Positions 8,453-16,623 of a stretch of DNA of 64,000 bases are shown here, piece after piece (position 1 is the stretch's first letter; each line of letters starts with the position of its first letter). The notes below the pieces were generated by a model. It worked only from the letters and a program-made list of their open reading frames with translations. It searched no databases and was not told the origin of the DNA. The translations under genes were made by a program, and so were the position numbers. Source of the DNA: Lachnospiraceae bacterium (GTDB taxonomy: Bacteria > Bacillota_A > Clostridia > Lachnospirales > Lachnospiraceae); assembly GCA_004556565.1 (NCBI GenBank), contig SFGN01000013.1:1-64000 (forward strand), written 5' to 3'.

Positions 8453-9625
8453 GTGAATAAAAAAGAAGTATTGGAAATACGGAAGCAATTTACGCCTGCA
8501 AACTGTGCAATCACGCGCATCTGCGGCTGTTATGTAGACCATGAAAAGACAAAGCGGATGGAATCAAAAGAATCGTTTTTATCTCTTCCGGAAGAAGAAG
8601 CATTTAAATATTTTGATATTTTCAAGAAAACTTTATCCGGCTCGATCGGCCGGAATCTCTTGAATATGGAGTTTCCTGTGGAACAGGAAATGCCGGGGGG
8701 AACGCAGGAGTTTTTGTTAAAACTGAAAAACAGCAAACTGGAAGATGATATGCTGCTCGAAGAGTTTTATGACAAAATTATTGAAAATTACAGATTTGAC
8801 GATAATTATTATATTGTGCTGATTCATGCGATGTATGATGTTCCGGGGAAATCATCCGATGGTCTGGAAATGTATGATGCTTCTGACAACGTTTATGAAT
8901 ATCTTCTGTGCAGCATTTGCCCGGTATCCTTGTCAAAGGCAGGTCTTTGTTATAATGCGGAAGATAACCGGATTCAGGACCGGATCAGAGACTGGCTGGT
9001 GGACATGCCGGATAAAGGATTCCTGTTTCCGGCATTTACGGACCGGAATACAGATATACATGGGGTGCTGTATTATACAAAGAAATCTGAGGAGCTGCAG
9101 CCGGAGTTGATCGAGCAGGTGTTGGGTGCAAGAATGCCGATGTCTGCCGATACGCAGAAAGAAGCATTTCAATTGCTCATTGAAGACACTCTGGGGGAAG
9201 CCGGAGACTACGACACTGTCCGTAATATACATGAGACTCTGCATGATTTGATGGAAGAGCATAAGGATGAGCCGGAACCGCTTGCACTGGATAAGACCGA
9301 TATGAAAAAGGTGTTTGAACAAAGCGGTGTATCGCCTGAGCAGATGGAATCCTTCGACCGCAGCTTTGAGGAAAATGCGGGGGAGAAAACTTCGCTGCTT
9401 GCAGCCAATATTGCTGATACCAGAAAATTTAACATTCAGACTCCGGATGTGATCATCAAGGTTAATCCGGAACGTGCCGACCTTGTGCAGACACGGATCA
9501 TTGACGGGCGCCAGTGTCTGGTTATTCCGGTTGATGACCATATTGAGGTTAACGGGATGAATGTGCGGACGATGAAACGTCCGGGTGAGGAAAAAGCCGG
9601 GTGTGATGCCAAGGAAATAGAGTAA
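8453..9625 (+). CDS. DUF4317 family protein of unknown function
   Basis: This 390-residue protein resembles the DUF4317 family known in Clostridia, from memory of its start (MNKKEVLEIRKQFTPANCAITRICGCYVD). It has no signal peptide or membrane helix, so it is probably cytoplasmic. The early cysteines (Cys18, Cys24, Cys26) are conspicuous. The start is GTG, with GAGGG a few bases upstream. It lies 32 bases behind pflA and is likely in the same operon, so a link to PFL or redox stress is conceivable but unproven. Its final codons form one arm of a dispersed hairpin element (9614-9675). Confidence 0.8.
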   Translation: MNKKEVLEIRKQFTPANCAITRICGCYVDHEKTKRMESKESFLSLPEEEAFKYFDIFKKTLSGSIGRNLLNMEFPVEQEMPGGTQEFLLKLKNSKLEDDMLLEEFYDKIIENYRFDDNYYIVLIHAMYDVPGKSSDGLEMYDASDNVYEYLLCSICPVSLSKAGLCYNAEDNRIQDRIRDWLVDMPDKGFLFPAFTDRNTDIHGVLYYTKKSEELQPELIEQVLGARMPMSADTQKEAFQLLIEDTLGEAGDYDTVRNIHETLHDLMEEHKDEPEPLALDKTDMKKVFEQSGVSPEQMESFDRSFEENAGEKTSLLAANIADTRKFNIQTPDVIIKVNPERADLVQTRIIDGRQCLVIPVDDHIEVNGMNVRTMKRPGEEKAGCDAKEIE

Positions 9626-9675
9626 TTCATGCAAGTATGATTCGCTCACTATTTCAATTACGGCTGAACTGATAA
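9614..9675. repeat. Dispersed hairpin element, partial copy A
   Basis: TTCATGCAAGTATGATT (9626-9642) matches the 17-base core of the copies at 19026 and 44981 except for one base. It is flanked by the arms GAAATAG (9614-9620) and CTATTTC (9649-9655), then the family end GGCTGAACTG (9662-9671). The left end is missing, and the left arm is the last coding sequence of the DUF4317 gene, whose TAA directly precedes the core. Confidence 0.7.
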
Positions 9676-9699
9676 AAAATAAATCATAAATATACATAT

Positions 9700-9741
9700 A
9701 TATAGGGAAAACAGATTCTTAACGTCTGCTTTCCCTATATT
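9700..9741 (+). terminator. Terminator of the pfl-DUF4317 unit
   Basis: ATATAGGGAAAACAGA pairs with TCTGCTTTCCCTATAT except for one mismatch, around TTCTTAACG. The tail is T-poor and runs straight into the target duplication of the next element. Confidence 0.7.
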
Positions 9742-9866
9742 GTTGTAACTGCTCAGAGCCAACCTCCAAAATGCTTCGCATTTCGTCGGTGTGGCGTATC
9801 CGCCAAATAAAATTTCAAAAACAGTCTTAAAAATGCAAGCATTTTACGTCTCAGTTACATATTGTT
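9737..9866. mobile_element. 114-bp transposon-like element (MITE) with 8-bp target duplication, copy E
   Basis: The element (9745-9858) begins GTAACTG and ends CAGTTAC. ATATTGTT occurs immediately on both sides (9737-9744, 9859-9866), the mark of transposition. Inside are small hairpins such as AAATGC-TTC-GCATTT and AAAATGC-AA-GCATTTT. It is too short to code for anything and must be moved by a transposase elsewhere. Its left end GTAACTGCTCAGAGC is nearly identical to the remnant at 41178-41192. Confidence 0.8.
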
Positions 9867-9899
9867 TATGAAAAAAGAATTAAGAATCGGCATATCGTA

Positions 9900-9949
9900 T
9901 TGACAAAGAATAATAATGTTTTTAAACTAGCATTTAGTTTTCTAACTAA
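9900..9949 (+). promoter_or_regulatory. marR promoter with overlapping operator palindromes
   Basis: TTGACA (9900-9905) and TAAACT (9923-9928) are 17 bases apart. Two inverted repeats overlap: AAACTA/TAGTTT (9924-9929, 9935-9940), covering the -10 box, and TTAGTT/AACTAA (9934-9939, 9944-9949). The second resembles typical MarR sites, so autorepression of the regulator-exporter operon is likely. Confidence 0.75.
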
Positions 9950-9980
9950 TTAATGAGAACAGGAAAGTGAGGGGTTTGTC

Positions 9981-10472
9981 ATGAAATGTAGATGTCATGA
10001 AGACTCGCTCGGATTAATGTTCAGTCAGATTGGGCATTTATGTGTAATCCGGGCAAGTAAAGTATTTGGCGCTTATGATTTGAAACCCGGGCAGGCACAG
10101 ATTCTGTTCGTGCTTGACCAAAGTGGCGGATTATCTCAGCGTGAACTGGCTGAATACCTGAATCTGACACCTCCTTCGATAACCGCGGCCATTCAGAAAA
10201 TGGAAAGGCTGGGGTATATCCAGAGGAAGCCTGATGAAAAAGACCAGAGGATAATGCGTCTCAGCCTGACGGAAAAGAGCAGGGAGTGTCTTGAGTATAT
10301 CAGAGATGTACAGAGGGAGATGGATCGGATTTTACAGAAAGGACTGAGCGAAGAGGAAGTAAAAATATTAAAAAAATTATTGTCAAGTATATGGGATAAT
10401 CTGATGGAATTCGTGGATTGTTCCGATGAAAAAATAACGGAAAGGAACTGTGTAATATGGGAAAATTGTTGA
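9981..10472 (+). CDS. MarR-family transcriptional regulator
   Basis: This 163-residue protein has the MarR winged helix: QAQILFVLDQSGGLSQRELAEYLNLTPPSITAAIQKMERLGYIQRKPDEKDQRIMRLSLTEK, with the wing motif DEKDQR. Such dimers usually repress an adjacent exporter until a ligand binds. GTGAGGGG precedes the ATG. Its last 16 bases overlap the first ABC exporter gene, so all three genes are one operon under the operator-like promoter at 9900. The inducer cannot be read from sequence. The cysteine and histidine start (MKCRCHED) is unusual and might bind metal or sense redox. Confidence 0.92.
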   Translation: MKCRCHEDSLGLMFSQIGHLCVIRASKVFGAYDLKPGQAQILFVLDQSGGLSQRELAEYLNLTPPSITAAIQKMERLGYIQRKPDEKDQRIMRLSLTEKSRECLEYIRDVQREMDRILQKGLSEEEVKILKKLLSSIWDNLMEFVDCSDEKITERNCVIWENC

Positions 10473-12679
10473 AATATGCGGTACGATACTGGAAGTCAGT
10501 GCTTGTGATATTGATGGTGCTGGTTCTCCAGGCATACTGTGAGCTGTCTCTTCCTGCCTACACATCGGATATTGTAAATGTAGGTATCCAGCAGGGCGGG
10601 ATTGAGGAAACGGTGCCTCATGCCGTTCCGGAAGAAGAGATGGACAGAATATTGCTTTTTATTCCGTTGCAGGAAGAGAAGCAAGAGGTGCTGGATGCTT
10701 ATTACTTAGATGAAGATACCTATGATACGAAGGCATATGTTCTGAAAGACACTGTGCAGGAGGACGAGGAAAGCGTGGAGCATCTGGCCGGTCTGATGGG
10801 AGTGCCGATGATGATCGTACAGGGATTTTCATCAGGAAGTGAGCAGACAAAACAGGTGGAAGAGCAGTTGATGTCAGCGGTACCGAAGGAAATGCTGCCG
10901 GAGGATGCGGATGTTTTTGATGTGCTTTCCTTCCTGCCGGAAGAACAGATGGGGCAGATGCTTACGGAGATACAGGACCAGATGGCAGATATGCCGGACA
11001 CAATCGTGGATCAGGCGGCGGTGGTTTATATCCAGTCAGCATATAAAATGCTTGGGATGGACATGAACGGGATTCAACTCCGTTATCTTTTCCTGACCGG
11101 GGCAAAGATGATTCTTCTTGCGTTTTTATGTATGATGGCAAATGTGTTTGTTGGATTTATGGCATCCCGGACTGCGGCAAGGGCAGGCCATGATCTGAGA
11201 AAACAGGTGTTCAGAAAAGTAGTCGCCTTTTCCAATAATGAGTTTGACCGGTTTTCAACAGCTTCCCTGATTACCCGCAGCACCAATGATATCCAACAGA
11301 TACAGATGTTGATGGTTATGCTTTTAAGAATTGTTCTTTACGCGCCGATTCTGGCAATAGGAGGCATATATCAGGTGTTCAGGACCAATGTATCTATGTC
11401 ATGGATCATTGCACTGGCTGTAGTGTTGATCGGACTTGTCGTTCTGACGCTGTTTATCGTTGCAATGCCGAAATTTAAAATGATGCAGAAGCTGGTAGAC
11501 AGATTGAATCTGGTTGCAAGGGAGATTCTGACCGGACTTCCTGTAATCCGGGCGTTCAGTACACAGAAGCATGAAGAGGAACGGTTTGACAAAGCAAATC
11601 GAGATCTGACAAAAACCAACCTTTTTGTAAACCGCGCCATGACATTTATGATGCCGGTCATGATGGTCATCATGAATGCGGTATCAGTTCTGATCGTATG
11701 GAACGGTGCGCTTGGGATTGACAACGGACAGATGCAGGTCGGGGATATGATGGCATTCATTCAGTATACAATGCAGATTATCATGTCATTTTTGATGCTG
11801 TGCATGATTTCCATCATGCTGCCAAGGGCAGCGGTTGCCGCTGAACGTGTAGATGAAGTTCTGACAAGTAAAACGCTGATCCATGATCCGGAACAGCCGG
11901 ATTCCTATTCAAAGGACGCAAAAGGCGTGCTGGAATTTAATCATGTGTCCTTCCGGTATCCGGGAGCGGAAGAGGATGTGCTGCATGACATTTCATTCAC
12001 GGCAAGGCCGGGAGAGACAACAGCAATCATCGGAAGCACCGGAAGCGGAAAATCCACACTGGTAAATCTGATTCCGCGCTTCTATGATGTCACGGAAGGC
12101 TCAATTATGCTGGACGGGCAGGATATCCGGGATGTCACACAGCATGAGCTGCGCGGAAGGCTGGGATATGTCCCTCAGAAAGCAGTTTTATTCTCAGGAA
12201 CAATAGCATCGAATATTATGTTTGGAAATACGGATGGTTCCGTGCAGGAGATGGAAGAAGCAGCCGAGATCGCACAGGCATCGGAGTTCATCCTGGAAAA
12301 ACCGGAGAAATTTGACAGCAGGATTTCTCAGGGCGGCGCAAATGTGTCCGGAGGACAGAAGCAGAGGCTGTCTATTGCGAGAGCAGTAGCAAAGCATCCG
12401 GATGTCTTTATCTTTGATGACAGTTTTTCCGCACTGGATTATAAGACCGATGTATCCTTAAGGCGTGCCCTGAAAGAAAAAACGGCGGACAGCACTGTCA
12501 TTATCGTGGCTCAGAGAATCAGCACGATTCTTCACGCGGAACAGATTCTGGTGCTGGATGAAGGGAAAATTGCCGGGGCAGGAACGCACCAGGAATTACT
12601 TAAGAACTGTGAGGTATACCGTCAGATTGCGGCTTCCCAGTTGTCGGAAGAAGAACTGAAAGGAGGGGCACAGGTATGA
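10457..12679 (+). CDS. ABC exporter half-transporter, degenerate-site subunit
   Basis: This 740-residue protein fuses a six-helix export domain to an ATPase domain with Walker A GSTGSGKST (near residue 525), signature VSGGQKQR and Walker B VFIFDD. The usual catalytic Glu after Walker B is Asp here, as in the degenerate subunit of heterodimeric exporters like BmrCD or TM287/288. Between the first two helices is an acidic extracytoplasmic insert of about 140 residues (about 55-200), unusual for these exporters in general. It overlaps marR by 16 bases and shares ATGA with the next gene. The substrate is unknown; drugs or lipids are typical. Confidence 0.93.
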   Translation: MGKLLKYAVRYWKSVLVILMVLVLQAYCELSLPAYTSDIVNVGIQQGGIEETVPHAVPEEEMDRILLFIPLQEEKQEVLDAYYLDEDTYDTKAYVLKDTVQEDEESVEHLAGLMGVPMMIVQGFSSGSEQTKQVEEQLMSAVPKEMLPEDADVFDVLSFLPEEQMGQMLTEIQDQMADMPDTIVDQAAVVYIQSAYKMLGMDMNGIQLRYLFLTGAKMILLAFLCMMANVFVGFMASRTAARAGHDLRKQVFRKVVAFSNNEFDRFSTASLITRSTNDIQQIQMLMVMLLRIVLYAPILAIGGIYQVFRTNVSMSWIIALAVVLIGLVVLTLFIVAMPKFKMMQKLVDRLNLVAREILTGLPVIRAFSTQKHEEERFDKANRDLTKTNLFVNRAMTFMMPVMMVIMNAVSVLIVWNGALGIDNGQMQVGDMMAFIQYTMQIIMSFLMLCMISIMLPRAAVAAERVDEVLTSKTLIHDPEQPDSYSKDAKGVLEFNHVSFRYPGAEEDVLHDISFTARPGETTAIIGSTGSGKSTLVNLIPRFYDVTEGSIMLDGQDIRDVTQHELRGRLGYVPQKAVLFSGTIASNIMFGNTDGSVQEMEEAAEIAQASEFILEKPEKFDSRISQGGANVSGGQKQRLSIARAVAKHPDVFIFDDSFSALDYKTDVSLRRALKEKTADSTVIIVAQRISTILHAEQILVLDEGKIAGAGTHQELLKNCEVYRQIAASQLSEEELKGGAQV

Positions 12680-14511
12680 GCGGAAGACATGGAAGAATGG
12701 GACATGGAGGCCCTGCAGGGTCAGGAGAAAAAGCAAAGGATTTCGGCGGTACGATAAAAAAGCTTTTTAAATATATGGGAGCGTATAAAATTCAGCTTAT
12801 ATGTGTTCTTATTTTTGCGATAGGCGGAACTGTATTTAATATTGTCGGGCCGAAAATTCTCGGAAAGGCGACCACAGAGATTTTTAACGGACTGGTCAGC
12901 AAAGTTACCGGCGGAGAGGGAATGAATTTTGAAAAAATAGCAGGAATTCTTCTTGTAACGCTTGGGCTGTATGTGATCAGTGCACTGTGTTCTCTGGTGC
13001 AGGGATTTTTCATGACAGGGATTTCCCAGAAAACAACATACCGGCTCAGAAAAGAGATTTCGGAAAAAATCAACCGGATGCCGATGGGGTATTTTGACAC
13101 AAAAACGCACGGAGAAGTATTGTCCCGTATTACCAATGATGTGGATACACTTGGACAGAGCCTGAATCAAAGTGCAACGCAGATGATCACATCGGTCACG
13201 ACTATCATAGGAGTGCTTGTGATGATGCTTTCCATCAGCCCTCTGATGACTCTTGTGGCACTGATGATTTTGCCTGTTTCCATCGGAATGATTTCTCTTA
13301 TCATGAAAAAATCCCAGCGTTATTTCCGTCGGCAGCAGGAATATCTGGGAAATGTAAACGGCCAGGTGGAGGAAATTTATTCCGGTCATAATATAATCCG
13401 TGCGTTTAACAAAGAGCAGGAAGTGACAGAAACCTTTGAAAAAACAAATAGCAAGCTATATGATTCTGCCTGGAAGTCTCAGTTCTTTTCAGGAACAATG
13501 ATGCCAATCATGCAATTCGTCGGGAATCTGGGATATGTAGGTGTGGCAATGCTTGGCGGGTATCTGGCGATCAGGAAAACGATTGAAGTAGGAGACATCC
13601 AGTCTTTTACCCAGTATGTAAGGAATTTCACACAGCCGATTCAACAGGTGGCACAGGTTGCGAATATGCTCCAGACGGCGGCGGCCGCTTCAGAACGTGT
13701 TTTTGAATTTCTGGAAGAAGAGGAAGAAGACCAGACAGCTGCGAATCCGGTGTCCGTAGAAGGACTTCAGGGAAATGTCACATTTAAAAATGTACGTTTC
13801 GGATACCGCCCGGAAAAAATTATCATCCACGATTTCTCTGCGGATGTTAAAGAAGGACAGAAAATCGCGATTGTCGGTCCGACGGGTGCTGGGAAGACAA
13901 CAATGATTAAACTTCTCATGAGATTTTATGATGTAAACAGCGGCGCGATACTTGTGGATGGGCACGATATAAGGGATTTCAACAGAAATGAGCTGAGAGA
14001 AATGTTTGGGATGGTGCTCCAGGATACATGGCTGTTCCACGGAACGATCCGTGATAACATCCGATACGGAAAGCTGGATGCCACAGAGGAGGAAATTATC
14101 AGCGCGGCGAAAGCGGCGAGGGCTCACCGGTTTATCCAGACGCTTCCCGGCGGTTATGATATGGAACTGAATGAAGAGGCAAGCAATGTATCCCAGGGGC
14201 AAAAACAGCTCCTGACGATAGCAAGGGCAATTCTGGCTGACCCGAAGATACTGATTCTGGATGAAGCCACCAGTTCGGTAGATACCAGGACAGAAATACA
14301 GATCCAGAAAGCAATGGATACACTGATGAAGGGAAGAACCAGTTTTATAATAGCACACCGTCTTTCCACAATCCGGGATGCGGATATGATTCTTGTCATG
14401 AAAGACGGAGATATCGTGGAACAGGGAAATCATGAAGAATTGCTCAGCCGCGGAGGATTTTATGCGGAACTGTACAATTCACAGTTTGATAAAACATCAA
14501 ATCTTGCCTGA
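12676..14511 (+). CDS. ABC exporter half-transporter, catalytic-site subunit
   Basis: This 611-residue partner has an export membrane domain and an ATPase domain with Walker A GPTGAGKTT (near 401), a degenerate signature VSQGQKQL, and Walker B ILILDEATSS with the catalytic Glu intact. Its defects complement those of the first subunit. The dimer should therefore have one good ATP site (this Walker motif with the partner's VSGGQ) and one dead site. A short Gly/His-rich leader (MSGRHGRMGHGGPAGSG) precedes the first helix. The start overlaps the previous stop (ATGA), indicating coupled translation. No strong terminator is evident before the next promoter at 14625. Confidence 0.93.
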   Translation: MSGRHGRMGHGGPAGSGEKAKDFGGTIKKLFKYMGAYKIQLICVLIFAIGGTVFNIVGPKILGKATTEIFNGLVSKVTGGEGMNFEKIAGILLVTLGLYVISALCSLVQGFFMTGISQKTTYRLRKEISEKINRMPMGYFDTKTHGEVLSRITNDVDTLGQSLNQSATQMITSVTTIIGVLVMMLSISPLMTLVALMILPVSIGMISLIMKKSQRYFRRQQEYLGNVNGQVEEIYSGHNIIRAFNKEQEVTETFEKTNSKLYDSAWKSQFFSGTMMPIMQFVGNLGYVGVAMLGGYLAIRKTIEVGDIQSFTQYVRNFTQPIQQVAQVANMLQTAAAASERVFEFLEEEEEDQTAANPVSVEGLQGNVTFKNVRFGYRPEKIIIHDFSADVKEGQKIAIVGPTGAGKTTMIKLLMRFYDVNSGAILVDGHDIRDFNRNELREMFGMVLQDTWLFHGTIRDNIRYGKLDATEEEIISAAKAARAHRFIQTLPGGYDMELNEEASNVSQGQKQLLTIARAILADPKILILDEATSSVDTRTEIQIQKAMDTLMKGRTSFIIAHRLSTIRDADMILVMKDGDIVEQGNHEELLSRGGFYAELYNSQFDKTSNLA

Positions 14512-14624
14512 ATTTCACACCGGGTGCGAAAAATCACGGTTAAATAATCAAAGGATTTGTCCATCCGGCATATCTTTGTAAAAAATCATGTAAAAATTCA
14601 GGTCTTCTGATACCTTAATCAATA

Positions 14625-14653
14625 TTGTAAAAAATCGGGAAATCGTCTATACT
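14625..14653 (+). promoter_or_regulatory. Promoter of the prmA-rsmE-thiI group
   Basis: TTGTAA (14625-14630) and TATACT (14648-14653) have a 17-base spacer. The boxes are the same as those of the pflB promoter. The leader to prmA is about 110 bases. Confidence 0.75.
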
Positions 14654-14771
14654 TTGTATGGGCGTTTTCTTGATTTTCGGGAATAGTCAACAGAGTAAGT
14701 GTTAATATGAAGATGGGTTTAGTTAACCATACGGGAAGTTTTATAGATTTTTAAAGAACAGGAAGGTTTGG

Positions 14772-15731
14772 ATGGGTATGAAATGGAATAAATTTCGTTT
14801 AAAGACAACAACGGCGGCAGAGGATATTATTATCAGCATGCTGACAGACCTGGGGGTTGAAGGGGTAGAGATCGAGGATAAGGTGGCCCTCACTCAGGCA
14901 GATAAGGAGCAGATGTTTGTGGATATTCTTCCGGAAGTGGGAGAGGACGACGGTATTGCATATCTTAGTTTTTATCTGGAAGAGGGAGAAGAGACAGACC
15001 GGATTCTTGCCGGCGTGAAACAGGAGCTTGATGAAATGAGTTCCTGGCTGGATATCGGGGAGGCATCCATTGAGGAATCCCAGACGGAGGATGTGGACTG
15101 GATCAATAACTGGAAACAGTATTTCCACCAGTTTTATATTGATGATATCCTGATTATCCCTTCGTGGGAAGAAGCGAAGCCGGAGGATGAAGGGAAAATG
15201 ATCATCCATATTGATCCGGGCACTGCGTTTGGAACGGGGATGCACGAGACCACACAGCTTTGTATCCGCCAGATACGCAAATATATGACAGAAGGGGCAG
15301 AAATCCTCGACGTCGGCTGCGGAAGCGGAATTCTGGGAATGCTCGCATTAAAATTCGGAGCAGCATATTCTGTGGGGACAGACCTCGATCCCTGTGCGAT
15401 TGATGCCACCCATGAGAATATGGAAGCAAACGGAATCGGCAGGGAACAGTATGAGATTATGATCGGAAATATTATCGATGATCCGCAGGTGCAGGAGAAG
15501 GTCGGGTATGAAAAGTATGATATTGTTGCCGCCAATATTCTTGCCCCGGTTCTTGTGGAACTGACGCCTGTTATCGTGAATCAGCTCAAACCGGGCGGGA
15601 TCTATATTACAAGCGGCATTATCGATGATAAAGAGCGGATGGTGGTTGATGCCGTGAAAAAAGCCGGTCTCGAATTGCTGGAAGTGAATTATCAGGGAGA
15701 ATGGGTATCTGTAACTGCCAGAAAGAATTAA
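14772..15731 (+). CDS. prmA: Ribosomal protein L11 methyltransferase
   Basis: PrmA methylates lysines and the N-terminus of ribosomal protein L11 using S-adenosylmethionine. The 319-residue length fits. The motif DPGTAFGTGMHETTQLC is characteristic of PrmA, and ILDVGCGSGILGM (near residue 178) binds SAM. VAANILAPVL is the NxxxP-like segment of the substrate site. GGAAGG precedes the ATG at 14772; an in-frame ATG at 14778 is an alternative. rsmE follows 87 bases downstream, a common pairing in Firmicutes. Confidence 0.96.
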   Translation: MGMKWNKFRLKTTTAAEDIIISMLTDLGVEGVEIEDKVALTQADKEQMFVDILPEVGEDDGIAYLSFYLEEGEETDRILAGVKQELDEMSSWLDIGEASIEESQTEDVDWINNWKQYFHQFYIDDILIIPSWEEAKPEDEGKMIIHIDPGTAFGTGMHETTQLCIRQIRKYMTEGAEILDVGCGSGILGMLALKFGAAYSVGTDLDPCAIDATHENMEANGIGREQYEIMIGNIIDDPQVQEKVGYEKYDIVAANILAPVLVELTPVIVNQLKPGGIYITSGIIDDKERMVVDAVKKAGLELLEVNYQGEWVSVTARKN

Positions 15732-15818
15732 TGTCGTAACAAACCGGAAGAATTTTTTTCCGGGAAGTTTTATTTCGGTTCTGAGGAAATTTCAGAAGAA
15801 TTAAAGGAGAATGACAGA

Positions 15819-16553
15819 ATGCATCATTTTTTTGTCAGCCCGTCCCAGATTGAGGAGGGGACAATCCCTGTATCAGGGACGGATTTGAATCATATAAAAA
15901 ATGTTCTTCGCATGAAGACTGGTGAGCAGGCGGAAATCAGTGACGGAATCGGCAGGAGATATTTGTGTGAGCTTCTTGCTTATGAGCCGGGGTGTGCACG
16001 ATTTAAAATGCTGGAATCACTGGAGGGAGACCGGGAGCTTCCTTCCAGAATTTATCTGTTCCAGGGACTGCCTAAGGCAGATAAGATGGAACTGATCATC
16101 CAGAAAGCCGTGGAACTGGGCGTTTTCGAGATCATTCCTGTTGCGACAAAACGCGCGGTAGTAAAGCTGGATGAGAAGAAAGCGGAGAAAAAGATAATCC
16201 GCTGGAACGCTATTGCCGAAGGCGGGGCAAAACAGTCGGGCAGAAGCCGGATCCCTAAGGTTACGGATGTTATGTCCTTTGACCGGGCGGTGGAGACTGC
16301 CAAGGAATTGGATGTGCTTCTGATCCCTTATGAAAAAGCAGAGGGCATGGAAGCAACCCGACAGATGATAAGCGGCATAAAAAGAGGGCAGTCTGTAGGT
16401 GTTTTTATCGGCCCGGAAGGCGGATTTGAAGAAGAAGAAGTGAAAAAAGCATCGGAGGCGGGCGCAGTGCCGGTCACTTTGGGAAAAAGAATTCTGCGCA
16501 CAGAGACAGCCGGTCTTTCCGTGCTGTCGATACTGATGTATCATCTGGAATAA
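15819..16553 (+). CDS. rsmE: 16S rRNA (uracil1498-N3)-methyltransferase
   Basis: RsmE methylates U1498 of 16S rRNA in the ribosome decoding site. This SPOUT-fold protein of 244 residues carries the C-terminal knot motif FIGPEGGFEEEEV...VTLGKRILRTETAG, which is diagnostic. The N-terminal part is the PUA-like RNA-binding domain. AAAGGAGAATGACAG precedes the ATG. It lies between prmA and the cysteine desulfurase in what looks like one ribosome and tRNA modification operon. Confidence 0.96.
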   Translation: MHHFFVSPSQIEEGTIPVSGTDLNHIKNVLRMKTGEQAEISDGIGRRYLCELLAYEPGCARFKMLESLEGDRELPSRIYLFQGLPKADKMELIIQKAVELGVFEIIPVATKRAVVKLDEKKAEKKIIRWNAIAEGGAKQSGRSRIPKVTDVMSFDRAVETAKELDVLLIPYEKAEGMEATRQMISGIKRGQSVGVFIGPEGGFEEEEVKKASEAGAVPVTLGKRILRTETAGLSVLSILMYHLE

Positions 16554-16623
16554 ATAAATCATATAGTATTGTAAGAAACAAGTCGTGCGTTTTTTGAATA
16601 ATAAATGGAAAGGGAAGTTAATC

